Shown: positions 1 through 7,938 of the stretch, piece after piece
Layout: every line of letters starts with the position of its first letter
Position numbering within the stretch: the stretch's first letter is position 1
From: Enterobacter cancerogenus
Lineage (GTDB): Bacteria; Pseudomonadota; Gammaproteobacteria; Enterobacterales; Enterobacteriaceae
Direction of reading: 5' to 3'
DNA length: 64,000 nucleotides
Assembly: GCA_000773965.1 (NCBI GenBank)
Contig: JRUP01000020.1
Span: 1-64,000, forward strand
Made by a program: the position numbers and the translations under genes
The notes under the pieces: model-generated
What the model saw: only the letters and a program-made list of their open reading frames with translations
Database searches by the model: none
Told to the model about the DNA's origin: nothing

Positions 1-162
1 GGGATGGACACACTGCCGCACAACGGCGCAGTGATCACCTTGCTGGCGATCACGGGGTTAACGCATAAAGAAGCGTATGGTGGCATCTTCGCCATCACCA
101 TTATCAAAAGTCTGGCCGTGCTGTTTGTGATTGGGGTGTTTTACCTCACCGGCATTGTCTGA
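1..162 (+). CDS. GntP-type permease, C-terminal fragment
   Basis: Open at the left edge of the window, so only the last 53 residues are visible. They hold the motif PHNGAVITLLAITGLTHKEAYG followed by a hydrophobic segment ending FYLTGIV, which is how H+/organic-acid symporters of the GntP family end. The stop is 14 bases before the 3-hydroxybutyrate dehydrogenase start, with an AAGGAGG site between them, so the two are co-transcribed. The partner suggests the substrate is 3-hydroxybutyrate or a related acid rather than gluconate; that part is inference. Confidence 0.75.
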   Translation, partial: GMDTLPHNGAVITLLAITGLTHKEAYGGIFAITIIKSLAVLFVIGVFYLTGIV

Positions 163-176
163 AGGAGGATGAATCG

Positions 177-947
177 ATGCAATTAACGGGAAAAGTGGCA
201 CTGGTAACCGGGTCTACCAGCGGTATCGGATTAGGTATCGCGGAGCAACTGGCACTGGCGGGCGCCACGGTGATACTCAACGGTTTTGGTGAAGTGGAAC
301 ACGCGAAAGCGGTTATCGCGGCCACCGGGGCAACAGTGGACTATCACGCGGCGGATATGTCCGATCCACAGCAAATCGCCGCGATGATTGAGTGGGCAGA
401 GGCGCACTATGGTGCGGTAGATATTCTGGTGAACAACGCCGGTATTCAGTACACCGCGCCGGTGGAATCTTTCCCTGTAGAGAAGTGGGATGCGATTATT
501 GCCATCAATCTCTCTTCGGTGTTCCACACCAGTCGCGTCGTTTTACCCGGCATGCAGGCACGTCACTGGGGGCGCATCATTAATATCGCCTCCGTGCATG
601 GGCTGGTGGCATCGAAAGAGAAAGCGGCCTATGTTGCTGCGAAGCATGGGGTGGTAGGGCTGACAAAAGTGATTGCGCTGGAGAATGCGCAATCACCGAT
701 CACCTGCAACGCCATCTGTCCGGGCTGGGTGCTAACGCCGCTGGTGCAGCAGCAGATCGATAAACGCATCGCGGCCGGCGAGGATGCCGAAACCGCGCGC
801 CTGGCGTTGTTGTCTGAGAAACAGCCTGCTCAGGCGTTTGTTACGCCAGAGCAGTTGGGTGCGTTGGTGCTGTTTCTGTGCAGTGAAGGCGGTGCGCAGG
901 TGCGCGGTGCGGCCTGGAATATGGATGGTGGTTGGCTGGCGCAGTAA
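177..947 (+). CDS. D-3-hydroxybutyrate dehydrogenase (SDR family)
   Basis: 256-residue classical short-chain dehydrogenase. The NAD-binding glycine motif TGSTSGIG is at residues 11-18, NNAG near 86-89, the catalytic Ser in NIASVHG near 140, and the YVAAK Tyr/Lys pair near 153-157. The stretch CNAICPGWVLTPLV is typical of 3-hydroxybutyrate dehydrogenases, which oxidise D-3-hydroxybutyrate to acetoacetate. It follows a GntP-type permease with an AAGGAGG ribosome site 9 bases before the ATG, forming an uptake-plus-oxidation operon. Other SDR substrates are possible, but family resemblance and neighbour agree. Confidence 0.82.
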   Translation: MQLTGKVALVTGSTSGIGLGIAEQLALAGATVILNGFGEVEHAKAVIAATGATVDYHAADMSDPQQIAAMIEWAEAHYGAVDILVNNAGIQYTAPVESFPVEKWDAIIAINLSSVFHTSRVVLPGMQARHWGRIINIASVHGLVASKEKAAYVAAKHGVVGLTKVIALENAQSPITCNAICPGWVLTPLVQQQIDKRIAAGEDAETARLALLSEKQPAQAFVTPEQLGALVLFLCSEGGAQVRGAAWNMDGGWLAQ

Positions 948-959
948 CGCGTGGTGCCG

Positions 960-1253
960 TTACTTCGCCAGCCACTGTTGGATCAGCGCCAATGCATACG
1001 GCTCTGAACTCACGACCTGATGCTGAATGCCAAATAGCTTGCGCATTTTGACCAGTTGTTCACAGCGTTGCGCATCGGATTCAATACTGATCATGCCGCG
1101 GCAGATTTGGCTGAGGGTTTTGCGATGCTGAATCAGCCAGCGGCTACGTCGCTCGCGATCGGCATCGCTTTCGTCAACGCGTATATGGTCGTAGACCAAC
1201 ACAAAAGGCTTGCCTTGATCCATTAACTGTTGAGCATTAAAACTTTGATACAT
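960..1253 (-). CDS. Conserved hypothetical protein, 97 aa
   Basis: Convergent with the dehydrogenase gene, ending 12 bases past its stop. The 97-residue product is soluble, with no signal peptide or membrane segment. It starts MYQSFNAQQLMDQGKPFVLV and carries a basic, arginine-rich stretch (DADRERRSRW) in the middle. The predicted pattern of strands and helices is reminiscent of small single-domain proteins, but I recognise no family. Start ATG at 1253. Codon use resembles the core genes, which supports it being real. Confidence 0.6.
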   Translation of the reverse strand: MYQSFNAQQLMDQGKPFVLVYDHIRVDESDADRERRSRWLIQHRKTLSQICRGMISIESDAQRCEQLVKMRKLFGIQHQVVSSEPYALALIQQWLAK

Positions 1254-1344
1254 ATCGTACTTATGTCAAATTAAGTTATCCAAAAAGATAATAACCCATG
1301 TAAACTATGTGTGATTTTTGTTCATTCAATTCATAGGATTACAT

Positions 1345-1731
1345 ATGGAACGTGAAAAGGAAGTTAAAGCGATTGAAGTAAAACTGATAGCGATAAGCGG
1401 CGGTAAAACTAAACTGGGTGGTATATTAAATGGAACCTGTGGAATTTCATGCCATGGCATCTCAGCCGTTTTAGAAGGGAATTTCGTTGAATACCAAGAT
1501 GGGGCTCAAGCCACCGTTCTTCGCGATGAATCAACAACACTGGCGCAGCATGATGAGCATGGCAATAGCCTCACAGTAGCGGCCACTGGAACTATGCTTT
1601 CAAATGGCGACATGATAACTGATGACGGCCAGCAGAACCTGGGTACGGTGATTTTCAGCAATCACACATCAGGTGTTTATGAGTTCGATGAGTCTGACAT
1701 AGCAAAAATGAAGGCAGAGGGATTGCTATGA
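1345..1731 (+). CDS. Small protein of PAAR-associated island, unknown function
   Basis: The ATG at 1345 follows an ATAGGAT ribosome site; an in-frame TTG at 1318 has no such site and is rejected. The 128-residue product is soluble and acidic at its C-terminus, with a glycine/threonine-rich central part (KTKLGGILNGTCGISCHG) and TLAQHDEHGNSLTVAATGTMLSNGD, which suggests a beta-rich fold. It overlaps the next gene by 4 bases (ATGA), so it is translationally coupled to the PAAR-type protein. An adaptor or chaperone role for the PAAR cargo is only a guess from this coupling. Confidence 0.6.
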   Translation: MEREKEVKAIEVKLIAISGGKTKLGGILNGTCGISCHGISAVLEGNFVEYQDGAQATVLRDESTTLAQHDEHGNSLTVAATGTMLSNGDMITDDGQQNLGTVIFSNHTSGVYEFDESDIAKMKAEGLL

Positions 1732-2276
1732 GTATGCTCCCTGGTATTTGGACGGGAGATACAACTACTCATGGTGGAGATTTAGTTGAAGGTGAACCAA
1801 CGTTTACTTATGGAAATAAAGCTTCTGCTGTGTTAGTTGGTCATAAATTTTGGTGTCCTAAATGTTATTGCTGGTCAGTATTTGTTGAGGGTGAGCAAAG
1901 CTACACTGTTGATGGTCGGGCTAAAGTCTTACAAGGACATAAAGCTTCATGCGGTGCTTCTGCCATTCACACACAAGGATTTCATTATCATATAGTAACG
2001 ACTGGAAGCTCAAAATCACCTCAACAACAATCGACTCAACTAATTGCTAATGAAGTCGATAAAAATAAGTCATCTGGTGATTATTATCATAAATTTTACA
2101 TTGATAACCACGGCAATGGGAGTTTAAACTATGTTGTTTTGTCCGACGATAAAGTATTAGAACAAGGAACAGTATCATCCATTAAAGACTTTGCTATTGG
2201 CAGTGCATCACATGTAAGAACTGATAAGCCTGAAAAAATAACCCTCGCTATAACTCCACCTCGGTTAAAAATATAA
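1728..2276 (+). CDS. PAAR-domain-like protein (T6SS spike tip cargo)
   Basis: 182 residues. The N-terminal 90 residues show the PAAR pattern: GDTTTHGGDLVEGEP, then TYGNKASAVLVGHKFWCPKC, VDGRAKVLQGHKASCGA, with conserved His and Cys residues that could bind the tip metal ion. PAAR proteins sharpen the VgrG spike of type VI secretion systems and carry effectors. The last 85 residues have no recognised domain. The gene overlaps the upstream small gene and lies 13 bases before a damaged DUF6402-like gene. The coding sequence is AT-rich compared with the flanks, a sign of horizontal transfer. No vgrG or T6SS core gene is in the window. Confidence 0.75.
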   Translation: MSMLPGIWTGDTTTHGGDLVEGEPTFTYGNKASAVLVGHKFWCPKCYCWSVFVEGEQSYTVDGRAKVLQGHKASCGASAIHTQGFHYHIVTTGSSKSPQQQSTQLIANEVDKNKSSGDYYHKFYIDNHGNGSLNYVVLSDDKVLEQGTVSSIKDFAIGSASHVRTDKPEKITLAITPPRLKI

Positions 2277-2289
2277 AAAAGGATCTTTT

Positions 2290-3251
2290 ATGGGAGTGAA
2301 AAACCCCTACGCAGGTTTTAATAGCCGTACAGTAACTCAAGATACATACATTGTAAGAGAGTTAGAAAAAACTCGTTACTTAGATAAAGAAAATCATTCT
2401 AAAATTACAATCGAACCTATTACCATACAGCAGATCCCCAAAGCTATGTCACGAATGGGTTGGAAGCGCTCTGCTTCGTTTATGACCCGATGGCTAAATT
2501 CCCCTGCCTGGAAATGTCCTGAATCATGGAAGGACGGAAGGGGTTGCCAGAAGGTATGTATATTCCAGATCAGTATTGTGATGATACGACGATAAAGATG
2601 TCTTGGTTGATCGGCTACCCTAGGGTAGCTAATGCTGTGACTAAACTTCTCAATGAAAGAGCACTATCACCTGCGGCACTAAAAATGACGGCCAAAAGGC
2701 TTAAGCGTCTCGGATGGGATGGGTGTGGCGCATATACCTTTGGGCGAAAGAATATTCTTGGTCGGCCTTCTATGTCTGCGAGTGAGTTAGAGCAAAATTA
2801 CCAAAATAATTACCTTGGGGTAGGAGATAATTTTACTCTTCATCTAGTGTGGGACACCTTAGATGATGTATTTGGTTCTCTTGGGACATTCAGTTTGAAG
2901 GTGGGAGTAATAGGAAAAGCCTATAGTGATTCATCTAAGAATGTATTTTTTGAACCATCATATGCAGGAGTCTATGTAAAAGATTTCTATGATTTCAATA
3001 ATGATAATGGCTGGGATCAACCCCTTGGCGTGTGGACTGAGGATGGAATTTTAACCAGGGGCCAAAGTGTGATCAGTATACCCAATATTAAAACTATCAC
3101 TCTAAATAAAAAGACAATGAAATGTGCCTACGTGTTTAATTCTGATTTTTTAAAGTACAGAGATAAAACGGGGCGGGGAGGAGATTTTATCGTTTTTTCT
3201 GATGTATACTGGGTGAGGTTAAGTGGAGTGTATCCTTTGCCCTGGGGTTAA
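2290..3251 (+). pseudogene. DUF6402-like protein gene interrupted by a frameshift
   Basis: Two overlapping open frames (2290-2595 and 2526-3251) read as one protein if a single base is restored near 2536-2544 (the GGAAGGGG run): CPESWKDG joins KGLPEGMYIPDQYCDD. The rejoined product would be about 320 residues. The pattern WLNSPAWKCPESW, then MSWLIGYPRVANAV, KRLGWDGCGAY, LHLVWDTLDDVFGSLGTFSLKVGVIG and FYIKDFYDFN-like text resembles, from memory, the DUF6402 family that travels with PAAR proteins in Proteobacteria. Its job is unknown; a secreted effector is plausible. Either a real loss of function or a sequencing error at a purine run. Confidence 0.65.
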
Positions 3252-3258
3252 GGATTTG

Positions 3259-3277
3259 GCCTCCTTAAAAAGGAGGC
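3259..3277. terminator. Bidirectional hairpin between convergent genes
   Basis: Perfect 8-bp stem GCCTCCTT / AAGGAGGC with a 3-nt AAA loop, lying between the stops of two convergent genes (3251 and 3286). A weak T-rich tract (TCTGTGTTTT) follows on the plus strand. Confidence 0.65.
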
Positions 3278-3285
3278 TCTGTGTT

Positions 3286-3651
3286 TTATCCGAAATTATA
3301 AATCACCAACCCGCATGTTAAGTATCCAAATAAAAGGCTTGTCAAATATCTTAATCTTAATTCTTTAATAGAGTAAGAAGTGAAAAAATAGAAAACTAGC
3401 ATGCTAAGGCACAGGGTGCCTGAAAAACAAATAGTGAAAAATACACCCCATCCAGGCATATTCCCCCTATATGGATTGATTAGGTCATATGTGTAAGGTG
3501 GAAGTAAAATCTGACCAATCAGAAAGACTGATAGATATCCATATCTAAAGCGCCGGAGCTTGATACTAAATCTGGCTACTTCAGCACCCAGGAACGCTGC
3601 TATTGAGCCTGATGAAATAGCAATTGCATAAGGAACTGCATTATGAGGCAT
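3286..3651 (-). CDS. Small multi-pass membrane protein, possible immunity protein
   Basis: 121 residues with about four hydrophobic segments (near residues 8-25, 38-55, 68-90 and 100-119) separated by basic loops such as KLRRFRYG and KELRLRY. No family recognised. It is AT-rich like the PAAR/DUF6402 genes and convergent with them across a shared hairpin. Placement beside a suspected T6SS cargo gene makes an immunity function possible, but the opposite orientation is not the usual effector-immunity layout and nothing in the sequence proves it. Confidence 0.55.
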   Translation of the reverse strand: MPHNAVPYAIAISSGSIAAFLGAEVARFSIKLRRFRYGYLSVFLIGQILLPPYTYDLINPYRGNMPGWGVFFTICFSGTLCLSMLVFYFFTSYSIKELRLRYLTSLLFGYLTCGLVIYNFG

Positions 3652-3739
3652 ATGTCCAAATCCCTTTCTGACAGTGTGGTTTTATAATACTGGTAATCCT
3701 ACTACAAAATTCTCTAAAACAGAGGTTTCAACATCGTTT

Positions 3740-4414
3740 TTAGTGTGGCTTTATCCACGCGGCAATACACTCTTTCATCACTCGCAGGCGCTCGTCCAGC
3801 GCCGCTTTGGCACTGAGGTCCTGCTGGTAGATAATCGACAGTGTTGACTGATTGATCAGATAGAAAAAGCCCAGCGCGGAGATATTGATGTTGAGTTGCA
3901 TCACATCGATATCCTCGCGCACGTTTCCTTCGGCGCGTCCTCGTTGCAGCAATTGCTGGGTGATACTGCTCCAGCTCTGATTAATCTGCACGGTGATGTC
4001 AGAATCTTTGAGATGTCGCGCCTTGAGCTGATTTTCGCTGTTGAGCAGGCGAATGAACTCGGGGTTTTTCAGGTAATAGTGCCAGGTAAACTCCACCAGC
4101 TGCAAAATAGCCTGATCGGCGGGGAGGTGATCGAGCTTTAAGGCTGCTTCCTGCTCGCGAATGTCACGATAGGCTTCTTCCAGCACGCGGGTAAACAGAA
4201 TGTCTTTGTTAGTGAAGTAGTAGTAAATCAGTTGCTTATTGGCATGAGCGCGTTCGGCGATGCTATCAACGCGTGCACCGTCGAATCCTTTCTCAGCGAA
4301 CTCGGCGCGCGCGGCCATCAGTATCCGCACCTGCTTATCCGTTACATCCTCAATGTTACTCGCGACACGATCAACCAAAGCAGAACCCTCACACATCACT
4401 GTTTTTCTGAGCAT
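3740..4414 (-). CDS. TetR-family transcriptional regulator
   Basis: 224 residues. The N-terminal TetR DNA-binding domain is clear: RILMAARAEFAEKGFDGARVDSIAERAHANKQLIYYYFTNKD at about residues 30-72, with the YYYF recognition helix end. The C-terminal half is a helical ligand domain. The gene is divergent from the catabolic operon starting at 4626, and the 211-bp gap holds two related inverted repeats. It therefore probably represses that operon and itself and is released by a pathway intermediate; this is inference. The first Met at 4414 is used, though a later Met (residue 7) is possible. Confidence 0.88.
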   Translation of the reverse strand: MLRKTVMCEGSALVDRVASNIEDVTDKQVRILMAARAEFAEKGFDGARVDSIAERAHANKQLIYYYFTNKDILFTRVLEEAYRDIREQEAALKLDHLPADQAILQLVEFTWHYYLKNPEFIRLLNSENQLKARHLKDSDITVQINQSWSSITQQLLQRGRAEGNVREDIDVMQLNINISALGFFYLINQSTLSIIYQQDLSAKAALDERLRVMKECIAAWIKPH

Positions 4415-4457
4415 TATAGTGCCCCTTTTTGCGCATAAAACAAGGGCGAAAGATTTT

Positions 4458-4474
4458 CAACTAACTAGTTGGTT
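4458..4474. promoter_or_regulatory. Putative TetR operator 1
   Basis: Near-perfect palindrome AACTAACTAGTTGGTT centred on ACTAGT in the divergent gap between the TetR gene and the Gfo/Idh operon. Its half-site recurs in the second repeat 50 bp downstream. Confidence 0.55.
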
Positions 4475-4524
4475 ATGTGAATTCGATCAAAGTCAGGTCT
4501 CTTTCTGCCCACTATAGTGACGTC

Positions 4525-4542
4525 ATCAACCAGTTAGTTGAT
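4525..4542. promoter_or_regulatory. Putative TetR operator 2
   Basis: ATCAAC-N6-GTTGAT inverted repeat containing AACCAGTTAGTT, which shares its half-sites with operator 1. It lies just downstream of a possible -10 element (TATAGT at 4513-4518) and about 85 bases before the Gfo/Idh start, a good position to block transcription. Confidence 0.55.
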
Positions 4543-4625
4543 TGATTATGAATCAGCGAACGCTGAAGCGTTGAAATAGATGTTGAGCGTGTTACTTCCA
4601 TCACAAACGACTTTGAGGTGAATAC

Positions 4626-5777
4626 ATGGCGCAGATTCCAGTGGGCATCATCATGCACGGCGTGACCGGGCGAATGGGTAAAAACCAACATCTCATCCGC
4701 TCGATTGTGCAGATTCGGCAGCAGGGCGGTGTCGCGCTGGCCAATGGCGATCGATTGATGCCCGATCCGATTCTGATTGGCCGCAACGCGGAAAAAATGG
4801 CTGCACTGGCGCGGGAATTTGGTATCGAACGTTGGGGAACCAATATCGATGAAGCTCTGAATAATCCGCATGACATTATCTTTTTTGATGCCGCCACCAC
4901 CCAGGCACGTCCGGCGTTGCTGAAGAAAGCCATCAGCAAGGGGAAACACGTCTATTCGGAAAAGCCGGTAGCGATGGGGCTGGATGATGCGCTGGATCTA
5001 TACCATTTCGCGCAAGAAAAAGGCGTGTGTCACGGTGTGGTGCAGGACAAGTTGTGGCTGCCGGGTTTGCAAAAGCTGCGTTTGCTAAATGAATCCGGCT
5101 TCTTTGGTCGCGTGTTATCGGTGCGTGGTGAATTTGGTTACTGGGTATTTGAAGGGGATCGCCAACCGGCCCAACGTCCATCCTGGAACTACCGCAGCGA
5201 AGATGGCGGCGGCATTATCCTCGACATGATTTGCCACTGGCGCTACGTCATCGACAACCTGTTCGGTGAAATCAAAAGCCTGAGCTGCATCGGCGCAACC
5301 CACATTCCACAGCGCTGGGATGAACAGCAGCAACCTTATGACGCCACGGCGGATGATGCGGTGTACGCCACCTTCGAACTGCACAACGGCGCGATTGTTC
5401 AGATCAACAGTTCATGGTGCGTGCGCGTGCGCCGCGATGATCTGGTGACATTCCAGGTGGATGGCGTCAACGGTTCAGCGGTGGCTGGCCTTAGCGATTG
5501 CTTTACGCAGGCTAGCGTCAATACGCCAAAGCCGGTGTGGAATCCGGATATCCGTCAAACCCATAACTTCTTCGATGACTGGGCCAGCGTGCCGGATACC
5601 CAGGTCTACGACAATGCATTCAAAGTGCAGTGGGAGCTGTTTTTACGCCACGTCTGGGGCGAAGGGGAATATCGCTGGGATCTGCTGGAAGGAGCCAAAG
5701 GTCTGCAACTGGTCGATCTGGCATTGAAAAGCTGGAAAGAGCGTCGCTGGGTTGATGTGCCATCGCTGGAACGCTAA
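4626..5777 (+). CDS. Gfo/Idh/MocA family oxidoreductase
   Basis: 383 residues. The N-terminal Rossmann domain starts VGIIMHGVTGRMGKN (a GxxGRMG pattern), followed by the family EKP motif in KGKHVYSEKPVAMGLDDA near residues 107-121; the catalytic Lys is in EKP. The C-terminal half is the alpha/beta substrate domain (GGGIILDMICHWRYVIDN, with the conserved Asp/His). Such enzymes oxidise sugars, inositols or glycosides with NAD(P). First gene of a TetR-controlled operon with an isomerase, an MFS transporter and a DUF993 protein; a GAGGTG site precedes the ATG. Substrate not predictable. Confidence 0.85.
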   Translation: MAQIPVGIIMHGVTGRMGKNQHLIRSIVQIRQQGGVALANGDRLMPDPILIGRNAEKMAALAREFGIERWGTNIDEALNNPHDIIFFDAATTQARPALLKKAISKGKHVYSEKPVAMGLDDALDLYHFAQEKGVCHGVVQDKLWLPGLQKLRLLNESGFFGRVLSVRGEFGYWVFEGDRQPAQRPSWNYRSEDGGGIILDMICHWRYVIDNLFGEIKSLSCIGATHIPQRWDEQQQPYDATADDAVYATFELHNGAIVQINSSWCVRVRRDDLVTFQVDGVNGSAVAGLSDCFTQASVNTPKPVWNPDIRQTHNFFDDWASVPDTQVYDNAFKVQWELFLRHVWGEGEYRWDLLEGAKGLQLVDLALKSWKERRWVDVPSLER

Positions 5778-5787
5778 GGAGCCGAAC

Positions 5788-6621
5788 ATGAGTCGTCCCC
5801 ATTCCGAACAACTTTCCCTGAACACCGCGACCGTGCGCCAGCAGTGGGATTTGCGCCAAATTATTGAAGGTTGTGCGCGCCATGAGATTCGCGGCATCTC
5901 GCCGTGGCGCGATCAGGTAGCAAATATCGGTTTAGCAGAAGCGGCGCGGCTGATTCGTCATCACGATCTGCGGGTGAGTGGCTACTGTCGGGGTGGCATG
6001 TTTCCCGGCGTTGATCAGCAAGCACGCCAGGCGACCCTGGCCGACAACCAGCGAGCGGTGGATGAAGCGCTGGAACTGGGCGCAGAGTGCCTGGTGCTGG
6101 TGGTCGGCGGTTTGCCGCCAAGTTCGAAAGATCTGCCGGGGGCGCGACAGCAAGTGCGTGATGGACTCAGCGCACTGCTGGAATACGCCCGCGCGGGTGG
6201 CATGCCGCTGGCGATTGAGCCGCTGCATCCCATGTACGCAGCGGACCGCGCCTGCATTAACACGCTGAAGCAGGCTAACGATCTCTGCGATGAATTGGGT
6301 GAAGATGGACTGGGGATTGCCGTCGATGTCTATCACACCTGGTGGGATGCTGAGTTTTATCAGGAAATCGCCCGTGCGGGTCTGAAACGGCTGCTGGCGT
6401 TTCATATCTGCGACTGGCTCACGCCCACGCGGGACCTGCTGGAAGATCGCGGCATGATGGGCGATGGCGTTATCGATATTCGCGCCATGCGGGAAGCGGT
6501 AGAAGCCCAGGGTTACCGCGGATTACATGAAGTGGAAATTTTCTCCCGCCTGAACTGGTGGACTCAGGATCCAGATGAGGTGCTTAAGACCTGCAAGGCT
6601 CGCCATCTGGCGCACGGTTAA
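5788..6621 (+). CDS. Sugar phosphate isomerase/epimerase-like TIM-barrel protein
   Basis: 277 residues from the ATG at 5788, preceded by AAGGAG; an in-frame ATG at 5752 lies inside the previous gene and is rejected. The AP-endonuclease-2-like TIM barrel is shown by the metal-ligand stretches AIEPLHPMYAADRA (Glu), IAVDVYHTWWD (Asp/His), AFHICDW (His) and LHEVEIFS (Glu). These proteins isomerise, epimerise or dehydrate keto-sugars formed by Gfo/Idh enzymes, which fits its place 10 bases after one. Reaction not determinable from sequence. Confidence 0.83.
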   Translation: MSRPHSEQLSLNTATVRQQWDLRQIIEGCARHEIRGISPWRDQVANIGLAEAARLIRHHDLRVSGYCRGGMFPGVDQQARQATLADNQRAVDEALELGAECLVLVVGGLPPSSKDLPGARQQVRDGLSALLEYARAGGMPLAIEPLHPMYAADRACINTLKQANDLCDELGEDGLGIAVDVYHTWWDAEFYQEIARAGLKRLLAFHICDWLTPTRDLLEDRGMMGDGVIDIRAMREAVEAQGYRGLHEVEIFSRLNWWTQDPDEVLKTCKARHLAHG

Positions 6622-6680
6622 CCGTATCTGACAGAGCTGAAAAGCTGTTTTCGTCGGTCACAGACATTGTCGAGGAAAAG

Positions 6681-7922
6681 ATGAATACAGATACCCGCAA
6701 AATGATTCTGGTCACCGTGCTGTGCGGCCTTGGCTACATGATGTACTCGGTGGATCGCATGACGGTGTCATCAGCCATCGGGCTGATCGCCGGAGAGTTT
6801 GGTCTCGGTAAAGCGGAGAGTGGCATTCTGCTCTCCTCCTTCTTTTTTGGCTTCATCGTCTTTCTGTTCATTTCCGGCATTATCGCCGACAAGTTAAGCG
6901 GCAAACCGGTATTGATTCTCGGCCTGATGATGTTTTCACTGGCGACACTGCTAACCGGTGTTGCGGGCAGCATGACCAGCCTGATTTTTTACCGCGTGAT
7001 GACGGGCATCGGTGAGGGCATCTTCTGGCCTGCTGCCTCGCTCGAAGTGGCCAACGTGACCAGCGAAAAACAGCGCACCACCGTGATGTCTCTCTATTGG
7101 ATGGGATATCCGATTGGCGGATTCCTCGGTACATGGATGGGCGCCATGCTCGGTCCGATCTTTGGCTGGCGCGTGGTGTTCTACGTGGCGGGTGCCATGG
7201 GCATGCTGGTGGCGCTGTTGTATCTGGTGCTGGTGAAAAATGATCGTAAACCTGCCGAGTTGATTGCACGCCAGGCAGCGGAAAAAGTGCCATTAAAAAC
7301 CTTGTTCCGCCATGCGCCGGTGTTGCTGATGGCTGCGTTCTATTTCGTGCTGCTGGCAGGCTGGTGGATTGTGCTGCTGTGGGCACCGAGCTATTTGATG
7401 CAGGTAAAAAATCTGTCGATTGGCACTGCAGGCACCATCGCCAGTCTGCTCGGCATTACCGGTGCGCTGGGCGGTTTTGTATTGGGGCGCTACTGCGATA
7501 AGGGCGATTTCAAACGTCGTCGCACCATTCTGATGACCATTACTTTTATCAGCGGGCTGGTGATGGCTGCCATGGCATTCAATCTTTCGGTGCCGTTGGT
7601 GATTGTGCTGGTGCTGATCCTCGGTTTCCTTGGCTATCCGATTACACCCATTGTTCTCTCGCTCACTGCTGAACTGGTGCCGCCTTCTCTGCGTGGTTCA
7701 GCCATCGGCGTTGTGATGAATATGGGAATGGCGGCGGGCGGCATCTCGCCGATTGTGGCGGGTTATTACGCGCAACATTACACCTTGCAACCGGTCTGGC
7801 TGGTCGCCGCCTGCGTCATTATCTGCAGCAGCCTGGTGTTGCTGGGGGTGCGTCGCCTGCCTATCGGAAGCCACAACAGTTCGCAGAATGTGATGCCGTC
7901 CGGGCATCTGGCAAAACACTGA
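6681..7922 (+). CDS. MFS transporter (sugar/organic-acid type)
   Basis: 413 residues with about twelve hydrophobic segments. The loop 2-3 motif appears as GIIADKLSGKPVLILG and the region RVMTGIGEGIFWPAA resembles anion:cation symporter and sugar-acid transporters. The cytoplasmic centre is KNDRKPAELIARQAAEKVPLK. Third gene of the TetR-controlled operon, 59 bases after the isomerase gene, with GAGGAAAAG before the ATG. Probably imports the operon's substrate across the inner membrane. Confidence 0.87.
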   Translation: MNTDTRKMILVTVLCGLGYMMYSVDRMTVSSAIGLIAGEFGLGKAESGILLSSFFFGFIVFLFISGIIADKLSGKPVLILGLMMFSLATLLTGVAGSMTSLIFYRVMTGIGEGIFWPAASLEVANVTSEKQRTTVMSLYWMGYPIGGFLGTWMGAMLGPIFGWRVVFYVAGAMGMLVALLYLVLVKNDRKPAELIARQAAEKVPLKTLFRHAPVLLMAAFYFVLLAGWWIVLLWAPSYLMQVKNLSIGTAGTIASLLGITGALGGFVLGRYCDKGDFKRRRTILMTITFISGLVMAAMAFNLSVPLVIVLVLILGFLGYPITPIVLSLTAELVPPSLRGSAIGVVMNMGMAAGGISPIVAGYYAQHYTLQPVWLVAACVIICSSLVLLGVRRLPIGSHNSSQNVMPSGHLAKH

Positions 7923-7938
7923 AATAAGGAACAGAACC

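Noticed and set aside
1318..1344. TTG start extending the small gene before the PAAR gene by nine codons
   Set aside because: No ribosome site before the TTG, while ATAGGAT precedes the ATG at 1345.
2526..2600. Programmed frameshift in the DUF6402-like gene
   Set aside because: No slippery heptamer with a downstream structure is apparent; a one-base loss in a purine run explains it more simply.
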